Source of the DNA: Roseiarcus sp963741405
Lineage (GTDB): Bacteria; Pseudomonadota; Alphaproteobacteria; Rhizobiales; Beijerinckiaceae
Length of the DNA: 64,000 bases
NCBI GenBank assembly: GCA_963741405.1
Contig: CAVUHX010000047.1
Span: forward strand, 130,656 to 194,655
Direction of reading: 5' to 3'
Both the position numbers and the translations under genes were made by a program. This document shows positions 55,948 through 64,000 of this stretch, piece by piece. Position 1 is the stretch's first letter; the number at the start of each line of letters is the position of its first letter. The notes below the pieces were generated by a model. It was not told where the DNA came from. It worked only from the letters and a program-made list of their open reading frames with translations, and made no database searches.

Positions 55948-56814
55948 TCATCCCCACGGCTTGCCCATCAGCCCGTTCGGGCGGATGGCGAGGAAGATCA
56001 TCAGCGCAACGAAAATGACGAGATAGGTGATGTCGCCATACGAGTGCAGGACGGTGAGGCCGACCAACTCCATCATGCCGAGGATGAACCCACCGGCGAT
56101 CGCTCCTCCGACGACGCCCGCCCCGCCGATCATCACCATCATGAAGGCCTTGATCGAGATCGGCCCGCCGATGCCGGAATTGACGCCGGTGATCGTGACG
56201 AGGAGGCCGCCGACAAGACCGGCGAGCATCGCGCCGAGCGCAAAGCCGAGAAGACCGTAGAACTCGACCGGCACGCCCATGAGCTGCGCCGCGACCCGGT
56301 CCTGCGCCAGCGCCCGCATCGCCCGGCCGGGCTTGGTGAACTGCATCATCAGGATGAAGGCGACGATGAAGAGAACGGCGAGGCCTGCGACAAGGATGCG
56401 GTCCCAGGGCAGGATCAGGTTGTCCCAGAGGAAGATTCCGTTGACGATCTTGGGCACGCCGCGCTGTTTCTCGCCGAACAGGATCAGGATGGCGGCATCG
56501 AGAAAATAGGCGAGGCCGGCGGCGAGCAGCATGGTGCTCTCGTCGCGTTCGCTGCGCCGGATCACGGTGCGGAAAAGAAAGCGCTCGACCACCGCGCCGA
56601 GGACGGCAAGGGTCAGCGCCGACGCGAGGAGCGCGACCACGAAGGGCAGCTTCATCAACCCGTAGACTTCATAGGTGACGAACCCGCCGAGCACGTACAT
56701 CTGTCCGTGCGCGAAATTGAGCACGTTCATCAGGGCGAAGATCAGCGTCAGCCCAAGCGCGATCAACGCATATTGCGCGCCGAGGTAGAGCCCGTTGGCG
56801 ATGACCTGTTCCAT
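55948..56814 (-). CDS. livH: ABC transporter permease LivH-type
   Basis: 288 residues beginning MEQVIANGLYLGAQYALIALG with the family's ALGLTLIFALMNVLNFAHGQMY. Conserved RVAAQLMGVPVEFYGLLGFALG includes the cytoplasmic coupling loop. Just upstream is a hairpin-repeat region and then the binding-protein gene. Confidence 0.94.
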   Translation of the reverse strand: MEQVIANGLYLGAQYALIALGLTLIFALMNVLNFAHGQMYVLGGFVTYEVYGLMKLPFVVALLASALTLAVLGAVVERFLFRTVIRRSERDESTMLLAAGLAYFLDAAILILFGEKQRGVPKIVNGIFLWDNLILPWDRILVAGLAVLFIVAFILMMQFTKPGRAMRALAQDRVAAQLMGVPVEFYGLLGFALGAMLAGLVGGLLVTITGVNSGIGGPISIKAFMMVMIGGAGVVGGAIAGGFILGMMELVGLTVLHSYGDITYLVIFVALMIFLAIRPNGLMGKPWG

Positions 56815-56831
56815 GCCTGAGGTTCCTCCGC

Positions 56832-57000
56832 ACCCTCACCCCGACCCTCTGCCGCATAGCCCGTCGAGAGACGGGCGTCTTTCAACGCCCTTTTGCGGGA
56901 GAGGGGGCCGCTATCCTTCTCCCGCTTGCAAGGTGGCGCGACAGGGCGTCTCGAGAGACGCCCGTCTTCCGACGGGCCATGGCGCCGGATGAGGGCAAGC
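56832..57000. repeat. Dispersed hairpin repeat region 3
   Basis: Two copies of the GAGAGACGGGCGTCTTTC-type inverted repeat (56862-56884 and 56949-56975) and GGCGCCGGATGAGGGCAAG. It sits between the binding-protein gene and livH, where a stable hairpin could let the binding protein be made in excess. Confidence 0.65.
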
Positions 57001-57001
57001 C

Positions 57002-58204
57002 TCAGTCGACGTTGGCGATGAACAGCGTGTTGAACTTGCCGTTCTCATATTCGTTGACAACGAGCGGCACGGCGAGCTGCCGCTTCTGACCGAACGACGT
57101 CGTTCCGACATAATGCAGCTTGGCGGAGTCGTCTTTCAGATAGGGGTTCGGCGCGGAAAACGAGTCGATCGTCTTCTTGAACTCGTCGACGTTGTCGATC
57201 GCCTTCGGATCGGCCTTCAGCGTGTCGACGATATATTGCAGCGCATAGACCTTGGTGTTCGACTTGTCGTTGTACTCGCCGAACTTCTTGGTGTAGCGAT
57301 CGATGAACTCATCCATCGCCTTGGAGCGGATTTCCGGCGTCGAGGCGCCGCCGACCGAGATGAAGCCGTTGGCGAGATCGCCCGCCCCCTCCTGCAGCAC
57401 CTTGGCGTCCTGCGCTGTCTCGGTCGAGATGAGTCCCTTGTAGCCGAGTTCGCGCGCCGAGCGGATCAGCAGCGGAGCGTTCGCCGGCGCGACGCCCGAC
57501 AGAACGAGCAGATCAGGCTTCAGCTTGACGATCGGCGTCAGCACCGGAGCGAAGTCGCGCGTGTCGTTTTCGTAAGTGTCCTTGTCGGCGACGACGTCGA
57601 GGCCCAGCGCCTTGGCGGCGGCGACGCCGTTGTCGCGCTGGATCAACGGATCGGACTCGTTGGCGGCGACGAACGCCACTGTCTTCACACCCTTTTTGTC
57701 TTTCAGATATCTGTAGATCGCCGGGCCCGACTGATAGCTCGCGACCATGCCGAGCACGGCGTTCGAGGCGGGCTTGGTGTAGAGCGACTTGGGAAAGGCG
57801 TAGGGGAAGTAGATGATCCCGGCCTTCTCCGCCACCGGGCGCACGGCCGCGGCGCCGTCGTCGACGTTCGGGCCGACGACATAGTGGATGCCTTCCTGGG
57901 CCATCTTCTCCATGCCGGCGATAGCGCGCTTCGGATCCTTCTGGTCGTCGAAGGTGACGACGTCGATGTCATAGGTCTCGTCGCCGATCTTCACGCCGCC
58001 GGTCGAATTCCACCAGTCCGCGAGCGTCTGCATCGAGCGCACATTGGACGTGCCCCAGGCGGCGGCCGGGCCGCTGGTGACGCCGACGAAACCGATCTTG
58101 AGGACCTTGTTCGCCGCGTCGGCCGGACCGGCGGCAGCGGCGAGGGTTAGCATTGAGGCGAGGCCCATGAGGGCGGCGCGGAACGACGGTGCTCGATATC
58201 CCAT
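57002..58204 (-). CDS. Periplasmic substrate-binding protein of the Liv-type ABC system
   Basis: 400 residues with a signal peptide (ALMGLASMLTLAAAAGPADA) and an LivJ/type-I periplasmic fold: IGFVGVTSGPAAAWGTSN, VVTFDDQKDPKRAIAGMEKM, YVVGPNVDDGAAAV, then FVAANESDPLIQRDNG. First gene of the minus-strand set (binding protein, livH, livM, livG, livF, racemase). The substrate is not determinable; the racemase suggests a hydantoin-, amino acid- or amide-like compound. Confidence 0.9.
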   Translation of the reverse strand: MGYRAPSFRAALMGLASMLTLAAAAGPADAANKVLKIGFVGVTSGPAAAWGTSNVRSMQTLADWWNSTGGVKIGDETYDIDVVTFDDQKDPKRAIAGMEKMAQEGIHYVVGPNVDDGAAAVRPVAEKAGIIYFPYAFPKSLYTKPASNAVLGMVASYQSGPAIYRYLKDKKGVKTVAFVAANESDPLIQRDNGVAAAKALGLDVVADKDTYENDTRDFAPVLTPIVKLKPDLLVLSGVAPANAPLLIRSARELGYKGLISTETAQDAKVLQEGAGDLANGFISVGGASTPEIRSKAMDEFIDRYTKKFGEYNDKSNTKVYALQYIVDTLKADPKAIDNVDEFKKTIDSFSAPNPYLKDDSAKLHYVGTTSFGQKRQLAVPLVVNEYENGKFNTLFIANVD

Positions 58205-58328
58205 GTGAAAATCCTCCGGGTGCCAGCCGTCCGGCGCTCCCTCGGGCGTGGCTTTCAGGGCGCGGAACCGTACACGGCGAGGATGAAGTTGCGGCGGTGG
58301 AATTTTTTTGTCAACATACCCTCATCGC

Positions 58329-58340
58329 ATTGTAGACAAT
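58329..58340. promoter_or_regulatory. Palindromic GntR-type operator candidate
   Basis: ATTGTAGACAAT, 5-bp perfect arms around a 2-base centre, in the 277-base gap between the binding-protein gene (minus) and the GntR gene (plus). FCD-type GntR repressors typically bind TTGT-N2-ACAA, so it probably regulates both directions. Confidence 0.6.
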
Positions 58341-58481
58341 CAGCTACTCTTTGTGCAGTCGCTCAAGATCGGCGCATTATTTGCCGAATTATTCGTCAGA
58401 TCACATCCGGCAGGGCTGAGGCGATAGCTCTTCTCAACCCGCGCCTGGAACGGGCGAGGGCCGAAACGGAATGGGGACGCG

Positions 58482-59195
58482 ATGGACAACGGGGGCATGA
58501 TGTCGGCGGCGGACGCCCTCCGCCAGCCGCCGTCCGACGGGACGATTTTCGACCGGATCGTCGCCGCCGTCCTCGAGCAGAAGCTGCCCGGCGGCGCGAA
58601 GCTCCCGGAGGCGGCCCTCTGCGAGGCGTTCGACTGCAGCCGCTCGCAGATCCGCCGCGTGCTGGTCGTGCTCGCGGAGCGTGGCGTCGTTGCGCTGCAT
58701 CCCAACCGCGGCGCCTTCGTCGCGAAGCCGAGCGCGGAGGAGGCGCGCGACATCTTCGAGGCGCGCCGTGCGATCGAGCGCTCGATCGCCCTTTCGGCGG
58801 CGGCCCAAATCGAAGCGGACGCGCTCTCCGAACTGCGCGCCAACGCCCGCGCCGGCGCCCGCGCAGAGGCCTCGGGCGACCGCAGCGAGTTGATCAGGCT
58901 GTCCGGCCAGTTCCACCTTCGCCTCGCCGAGGCCGCCGGCAACGCCGTGCTGACGCGGTTCCTCGAGGACCTCGTCACCCGCACCTCGCTGATCATCGGC
59001 CTCTACGGCTCGCGCAGCGTCCGCTCCTGCTCGGAGTCCGAGCACGACGCTTTGGTCGACGCCATCGCCCGTCGCGACGGCCCCTCGGCCGCCGCCATCA
59101 TGGAACACCATCTCAAGCACATCGAGAGCGCGCTCGACATTCGCCAGGTCGCCGAAGCCGCCGTCGACGTCCGCCGATTGTTCGAGGCGACCTGA
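58482..59195 (+). CDS. GntR-family (FCD) transcriptional regulator
   Basis: 237 residues. Winged helix near the N-terminus (TIFDRIVAAVLEQKLPGGAKLPEAALCEAFDCSRSQIRRVLVVLAERGVVAL), then an all-helical FCD ligand domain (ARDIFEARRAIERSIA; LSGQFHLRLAEAAGN; ESEHDALVDAIARRD). Divergent from the Liv/racemase set, likely its controller. Confidence 0.9.
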   Translation: MDNGGMMSAADALRQPPSDGTIFDRIVAAVLEQKLPGGAKLPEAALCEAFDCSRSQIRRVLVVLAERGVVALHPNRGAFVAKPSAEEARDIFEARRAIERSIALSAAAQIEADALSELRANARAGARAEASGDRSELIRLSGQFHLRLAEAAGNAVLTRFLEDLVTRTSLIIGLYGSRSVRSCSESEHDALVDAIARRDGPSAAAIMEHHLKHIESALDIRQVAEAAVDVRRLFEAT

Positions 59196-59344
59196 TACGC
59201 GGGGCGCGGCGGCCGCACCTACTCGCAAGGGCGGAATGCGACCAATCGCAACGACACCGTGGGCGACGACAGTGCGCAAGAAGCGCTCATTCGAAGACGG
59301 CGGGCGAACGCGTCAAATGCGACTTTAAAGCGACATGAAATTAA

Positions 59345-59530
59345 GTTGACCCCGCTTGCCCTCACCCGGCGGCTTTCGGCCGCCACCCTCTCCTGGAAAG
59401 CCCGTCGAAAGACGGGCGTCTGTCGGCGCCCTACGCGGGCGAGGGGCGAACCGCGCGGACAATCCCTTCTCCCGCTTGCAGGAGAAGGTTGCCGCGCGCA
59501 GCGCGGCCGGATGAGGGCAAGCGCCGCGAT
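59345..59530. repeat. Dispersed hairpin repeat region 4
   Basis: CCCGTCGAAAGACGGGCGTC (59400-59419) and GCGCGCAGCGCGGCCGGATG-type hairpins. Occupies most of the 59196-59738 gap, in which I see no gene. Confidence 0.65.
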
Positions 59531-59738
59531 TCGTACGAAAGTCATCGTGCTCTAAGCGCGCATCCTGTTTGGTCCCGCTACGCGAGGAGAGCGCCAGGTG
59601 CGGGCCTTCATGTCGGCTTGCCCGCCCTGACGTTGCACCGACGTCCTTCGCGCTGTCGCACGCCGTCCCTGGATCGGTTCAGCCTATCCGGGAGCAGGAG
59701 GGCGACGCTGGCGCGGTAGGATAATTTATCCGGCCAAA

Positions 59739-60467
59739 TCACACATCGAAATTCGTCGGAAGGACGAGGATGTCACGGATTGTGACATTTCGTGGACGGG
59801 TGAGGATGAAAAAGACGGCTTCCGCAACCGCCGAAGGTTCAATCAGCGCGCCGTCGTCCTTTGCCGCCTGCAGCCGATCGGGCAGCCAGTCCGCGAGCAA
59901 CGCCGAGTCCACCGGCCCGGGGGAAACCTGAGAAACCCGGATGCCGTGTCTGTTGACCTGGCGGCGGACGATTTGCGTGAAGCTGGTCATGGCCCATTTC
60001 GACGGGGAATACACCGGTTCAGGCTTGATCGCCGCGTGGCCGGCGATCGACGAGGTCACCACGATGTCACCGGTCCTCCGCTCGATCATGTGCGGCAGGA
60101 CCGCATGAACGTTCTTGATCACCGCGTTGACGTTGAGGTTCAGCATCCGATCGATTGCGTCCGCGTTGGTGTCAATCAGATCGCCGCCGATATAGGAGCC
60201 GGCGTTGCAGTGGAGGATGTCAATTCGGCCAATCTTCGCCAGGATCTCCGGAATCATCGCCGCGCAGCTTTTGACATCGAGCAGGTCCGTCACCTGGGCG
60301 ATCGCCCTACCCTGCGACTTCGCGACGAGTTCGATCAGCGCCGCCTCGTTGCGGTCAACCATGACTACGGTCGCGCCCGCCCGCATCAGGACCTCGGCCG
60401 TGGCCAATCCGATGCCGGAGGCCGCGCCGGTAATAACGGCCGTCTTGCCGTCCAATTCGTTCGCCAT
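59739..60467 (-). CDS. SDR-family oxidoreductase
   Basis: 242 residues of the classical short-chain dehydrogenase fold: TGAASGIGLATAEV, LHCNAGSYIGGDL, catalytic Ser in VVTSSIAGHAAI and YSPSK (Tyr-x3-Lys). The pattern with HMIERRTGDIVVTSS and a SPGPVDSALLADWLP tail recalls ribitol/polyol dehydrogenases. It is the last gene of a set with a sugar ABC transporter and GntR regulator in the same direction, in line with polyol oxidation. Confidence 0.85.
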   Translation of the reverse strand: MANELDGKTAVITGAASGIGLATAEVLMRAGATVVMVDRNEAALIELVAKSQGRAIAQVTDLLDVKSCAAMIPEILAKIGRIDILHCNAGSYIGGDLIDTNADAIDRMLNLNVNAVIKNVHAVLPHMIERRTGDIVVTSSIAGHAAIKPEPVYSPSKWAMTSFTQIVRRQVNRHGIRVSQVSPGPVDSALLADWLPDRLQAAKDDGALIEPSAVAEAVFFILTRPRNVTIRDILVLPTNFDV

Positions 60468-60794
60468 TTCCCTCTCCTCTCATTGCCGTCACATGCGGCG
60501 GGCCCATCAACCCTTCCGCGTATCGCCATGTCTTGCAGCCGACGTCGGTCTCGCGGACCGGTCGGACCTGCGGCGGCGTGGTCGAAATCCACGCCGGCCC
60601 GACCGCGCCCAAACCGCGTATGGCGCGGCGACGGACTATACACGCCGTCAATCAAATTTGGCGAAGGCGGCGTTTCGGCTGCCTCGCCATTCCGAACTCT
60701 TGCGGCGCCCGGGCGCAAGTCATCGCGGCCGGGGGGACCGCCCGACGCTCGCCATCCGGTCGGCCCTTCACCAGACCCGGCGCGACGTAACCTT
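60468..60794. other. Intergenic region, nothing recognised
   Basis: About 327 bases between the GntR and SDR genes, same strand. No coding pattern or clear hairpin-terminator could be supported. Confidence 0.4.
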
Positions 60795-61637
60795 TTAGCC
60801 ATCCTCCGGCCGCCTGCTCGCACCGGCGTCGCGCTGTCTCAGGTATGTCCGCACGTCCTCGACCGAGTCGCGCAACAGTTCGGCCATCCGCGCCCTCGCC
60901 AGTTCCGCGTCTCCTTCGCGGATCGCTTCGAAAATGCCCCTGTGCTGGAACAGGCGGGCGTCCTGAATGCGCGCGGCCCCCAGCCAGCTGAGCCGGAAGG
61001 TTCCCTCGAGCGCGGTGTGGATCAGGCCGCCGAGCGCGGCGAGGAAGCGGTTGCCGCTCGCCTCGAGAATGGCCATGTGGAAGTCGAGATCGGCCCCGAT
61101 CAGGTCGCCCGCGCCGTTCTTGAACTGGTCCATGCGTTCGTAGGCCTCGGCGATCCGCTCGACGGTCGCACGCGAACGGAGCGACGCGGCGAGCGCGGCG
61201 GCCGCCGGCTCCACCATCTGTCGCAGGACGAACAGATCGTCGATGAAATGCTCGTTCGGCGTCGCCTGGAGGTGCCATGCGAGCACTTCGGAATCGAGCA
61301 GGTTCCACTCGGACTTCGGCCGCACCCGCGTGCCGATCTTCGGCCGCGCGACGATCAGCGACTTGGCGCTGAGGATGCTGTAGGCCTCCCTGAGCGCGGT
61401 GCGCGACACCGAGAAGCGCGCGCACATGTCCGCGGCGGTCGGCAGGAGCGTGCCAGGCGGATAGACGCCGGCCACGATCTCCTGGCCGAGCTGCGCGGCG
61501 ACCTGGCTGTAGATGTTGCGCCCGAACGCGGGGTCGTCGCCATGTCCATGCCTGGCCATCCGGCCGAGCAGGCCGCGCCCCGATGTCGAGCGGTGGCCGG
61601 TCAATACGCCCGTGGTCGGCTTAACAATGCGTCCCAC
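60795..61637 (-). CDS. FadR/GntR-family transcriptional regulator
   Basis: 280 residues from ATG 61637, or 254 from ATG 61559. The winged helix (YSQVAAQLGQEIVAGVYPPGTLLPTAADMCARFSVSRTALREA) is followed by VGTRVRPKSEWNLLDSEVLAWHL of the DgoR-like group and an FCD domain (HFIDDLFVLRQMVEPAAAALAA; HMAILEASGNRFL). Control of a sugar-acid or polyol transporter/degradation set is likely from the adjacent ABC system. Confidence 0.88.
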   Translation of the reverse strand: MGRIVKPTTGVLTGHRSTSGRGLLGRMARHGHGDDPAFGRNIYSQVAAQLGQEIVAGVYPPGTLLPTAADMCARFSVSRTALREAYSILSAKSLIVARPKIGTRVRPKSEWNLLDSEVLAWHLQATPNEHFIDDLFVLRQMVEPAAAALAASLRSRATVERIAEAYERMDQFKNGAGDLIGADLDFHMAILEASGNRFLAALGGLIHTALEGTFRLSWLGAARIQDARLFQHRGIFEAIREGDAELARARMAELLRDSVEDVRTYLRQRDAGASRRPEDG

Positions 61638-61649
61638 GATCCTGTCGCC

Positions 61650-62611
61650 TCAAGTTGAGCTTCCCAATCGCAACGAACCGACGATCGAGCGCTGCAGCAC
61701 GATGAACAGGAACAGGAGAACTCCGCCGCTGATCATGATCCATGCTCCGTTCAGGGAGCCGTTGAAATTGATCAGCGTCGCGATCAGTCCGAAAATCATT
61801 CCGCCGAACAGCGTGCCGGCGACCATGCCGATGCCGCCTGTCAGCATCGTGCCTCCGAGCACGACCGAGGCGATTGCTGTGAGCTCGTTCCCGGTCCCCG
61901 CGAGCGGATAGCCCGAGGAGGTGTAGAAGGCGTAGATCACGCCGCCGAGCGCGCTGTAGAAGCCGCCGAGCGCATAGATCCTGACGGTGGTGCTCCGCAT
62001 CGGCACGCCCATCAGCACCGCCGACGTGCGGTCGCCGCCGATGGCGTAGACATTGGTGCCGAAGCGGGTGAAATGCGCGAGCACGATCGCCGCGACCAGC
62101 GAGACGAGCATGACGATCGCCGAACTCCTCAGCACGCCCTCCCCCGGCAGAGCGATGCTCATCGAAGCAAACGTCGCGACGAAGGGATGCCGGATCGGCA
62201 CCGAGTCGAGGTTCATCATGAAACAGCGCCGCGCAGCAGGAACAGCCCGGCGAGCGTGACGATGAACGGCTGGATCTCGCAAAAGTCGATGATCAGGCCT
62301 TGCAGCGCGCCGAACAGAAGGCCGAAGGCGAGCATCAATCCTGCCGACGCGAGCGGGTGCCATCCCACGGCGTCGAGATTGGCGATCGCGACGCCGACGA
62401 AGCCGATCATCGAGCCGATCGACAGGTCGATGCCTCCCGACAGGATGACGAAGGTCGTGCCGATCGCGGCGGTGATGATGAAGGCGTTGTCGGCGAGGAT
62501 GTCGCCGAGCACCTGCGTCGACAGGAAATGGTTGTAGAGGAACCCTCCAATGACGAACAGCGCCACAAAGACGGCGATCGTCGCCAGCAGCGGCAGGTAT
62601 TTCTCCCTCAT
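61650..62611 (-). CDS. Sugar ABC transporter permease YjfF-type, frameshifted
   Basis: About 320 residues of the YjfF/RbsC permease family. The first part from ATG 62611 (MREKYLPLLATIAVFVALFV) to LFLLRGA is in one frame; after a break at 62221-62230 (one base missing) it goes on as CFMMNLDSVPIRHPFVATFAS to 61650. Conserved TFVILSGGIDLSIGSMIGF and ASVVLGGTMLTGGIGMV are typical. Coupled to the second permease by an ATGA-type overlap in the parent arrangement. Confidence 0.82.
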
Positions 62612-63640
62612 TGCGGTTTCCTCGCAAAGCCGCAAGAGGGCGCTGCGGAGGTTGTTCGACTGCAGGAGCAGCACGAAGAGGACGACGACCGCCTTGACCA
62701 CCAGGTTGTATTCGGGCGGCAGGCCGCTCATCAGGATGGAGGTCGTCAGCGCCTGGATGACCAGCACGCCGAGGAGCGTCATGCCGAGGTAGATGCGGCC
62801 GCCGTCCAGCGAGCCGCCGCCGATCACGACGGCGAGGATCGCGTCGAGCTCGCTGAACAGGCCGACGCTGACGGGGTCGGAGGTGTGGGTGTCGGCCGTC
62901 ATGATGACGCCCGCCCAGGCCGCGCAGAGCGCGCAAATGAGATAGGCGGCATATTTGATCAGCCGCGCATTGATCCCGGTAAGATCGGCCGCCGCGGAAT
63001 TGCCGCCGACCGATTCGAGGAAAAGGCCGAGCGCGGTGCGGCGGATCAGCAGCCACAGCACGAAGAAGAGCACGGCGCCAAGAATGATGCGGGTCGGGAT
63101 GAGGCCGATGTGGCCGACGCTGAGGCCCTGGAGCAAGGGGCTGGTGAAGCTCGGATCGGTTCCCCCGTAGATGAGATTGATCATCAGTCCGATGCCGCGG
63201 CCCGAAACCATCAGGATCAGCGTCGCGATGATCGGCTGGATGTCGAGGATCGCCACCAGAAAGCCGTTCCACACGCCGCACAGCAGCCCGACGCCGAGCG
63301 CGATCAGCAGGATGACGAAATGCGAATCGCCAGCGTGGATCCGCCAGGCAATCATCGCTCCGACGATGGCGATGACCGAGCCGACGGAAAGGTCGATGCC
63401 CTTGGTGCCGATGACGACCGCCATGCCCAGCGCGACCATCGCCGTCGGCATGCCCCGATAGAGGACGTCGATCAGGCTGCCGAACAGGCGCCCCTCGACG
63501 ATGCGGATCGGAAGAAGCCCGGCGAGATGCTCCGTCGATGACGAAGATCAGCGCCAGCGCCACAAGCGGCCAGACCGCCCGGTGGCCAAGAATTGCCGCA
63601 ATCGCGAAGCGCTCTGCGTCTCCGCTTCGATATCGGCGGA
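62608..63640 (-). CDS. Sugar ABC transporter permease YtfT-type, frameshifted
   Basis: Permease of the same family with GTKGIDLSVGSVIAIVGAMIAW, AVVIGGGSLDGGRIYLGM. The main frame begins at about 63451; its N-terminus (LGHRAVWPLVALALIFVIDG) lies in another frame near 63600 with two breaks between 63490 and 63540. At the 3' end one extra base near 62615-62628 fuses it to yjfF; the natural end should be ...RKPQ-stop overlapping ATG. The true start is unresolved. Confidence 0.7.
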
Positions 63641-64000
63641 GTGTTTCACGTCTTCCGCCCCCGCGATCGTGGATAATGTTTTCGCGGGTGATGTCGCGCC
63701 GACGATCTCGCCGACCTTCCGCCGGTCGCGCAGCACCGCGATCCGGTCGCTGACCGCCACGAACTCGTCGAGTTCCGACGACGCTACCAGCAGAGCCAGG
63801 CCTTGGCCGCAAAGCCGGCGAATCAGCGCCACGATCTCGGCATGGGCGCCGACATCGATGCCGCGCGTCGGCTCGTCGAGAATGAGAATGCGCGGCTCGG
63901 ACGACCAGCGCGCGCGCCAGCACCACTTTCTGCTGGTTGCCGCCCGAAGCTGGCCGACAGGTTTGTCCGCGTCGGGCGTCGCGATACCGAGCGCCTTGAT
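63548..64000 (-). CDS. Sugar ABC transporter ATPase (YtfR/RbsA-type), partial and frameshifted
   Basis: C-terminal part of a double-domain sugar ATPase, cut by the window end. ILILDEPTRGIDVGAHAEIV is the Walker B and D-loop region, with PVGQLSGGNQQKVVL-type signature visible after correcting one lost base near 63950; a second shift lies before PRILIL at about 63905. The tail SSELDEFVAVSDRIAVLRDR is typical of the group. It continues into the YtfT region. The substrate is a sugar, perhaps furanose. Confidence 0.75.
   Translation of the reverse strand: MKALGIATPDADKPVGQLRAATSRKWCWRARWSSEPRILILDEPTRGIDVGAHAEIVALIRRLCGQGLALLVASSELDEFVAVSDRIAVLRDRRKVGEIVGATSPAKTLSTIAGAEDVKHSADIEAETQSASRLRQFLATGRSGRLWRWR

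Noticed and set aside
59770..59788. Inverted TGTCAC / GTGACA motif
   Set aside because: Lies inside the 3' coding part of the SDR gene and is explained by its codons; not in a promoter position.

Overview
The window is GC-rich (AT-rich only around 38.6-39.95 kb) and carries ordinary chromosomal genes (pheST, murQ, frmA, argG, fumC, dctA, metY) with short dispersed hairpin repeats of a kind common in Rhizobiales. I read it as chromosome of an alphaproteobacterium, probably Hyphomicrobiales (Rhizobiales); genus cannot be told. At least a dozen apparent single- or double-base frameshifts occur, including one in essential pheT, so many 'broken' genes are more likely sequencing or assembly indels than real lesions.

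Layout. 0-5.7 kb: pheS (partial), pheT, a small secreted protein, a Crp-type regulator with two perfect Crp boxes upstream, and murQ. 5.7-13.4 kb: mug-type glycosylase, phosphomannomutase, a decayed oxidoreductase, then a gene-fragment zone (9.2-10.4 kb) with shuffled pieces of the neighbouring pmm and frmA genes around an intact thioesterase, a DUF3303 gene behind a third Crp box, frmA, and an aspartyl protease. 13.5-23.9 kb: xylA, a purine-catabolic pair (M20 amidohydrolase and membrane urate hydroxylase PuuD), MFS transporter, phosphatase, a PfkB kinase/aldolase-like pair, SDR and PAP2 proteins. 23.9-31.9 kb: aldehyde dehydrogenase, argG, fumC, pyruvate kinase, acyl-CoA ligase.

32.0-36.7 kb is the standout: a complete diversity-generating retroelement (DGR) on the minus strand. 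A TIR-nSTAND NTPase-transmembrane-FGE/C-type-lectin protein ends in a variable repeat (VR, 34010-34123); it is followed by a hairpin, an avd accessory gene, a DGR-class reverse transcriptase and the template repeat (TR, 32342-32455). TR and VR are 114 nt each; all 17 differences fall on the 29 coding-strand adenines of TR and none on the other 85 positions. The likely product is a membrane receptor with an internal TIR/STAND signalling half and an external, hypervariable ligand-binding tip. A remnant of a second VR/avd junction lies at 31993-32131.

36.8-48.6 kb: dctA, an AT-rich foreign ATPase gene flanked by a decayed metY fragment, metY, DUF1003, GDSL esterase, a haem-motif protein, DoxX, a glycine-rich TPR protein, ECF sigma/anti-sigma pair and a PEP-CTERM protein. 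48.8-51.5 kb: a group II intron nested inside the remains of another group II intron. 51.9-59.2 kb: hydantoin/aspartate racemase-like gene with a complete Liv-type ABC transporter and a divergent GntR regulator that has a palindromic operator candidate. 59.7-64 kb: SDR, GntR regulator and a YtfT/YjfF/YtfR-type sugar ABC transporter with many frameshifts, cut off by the window end.
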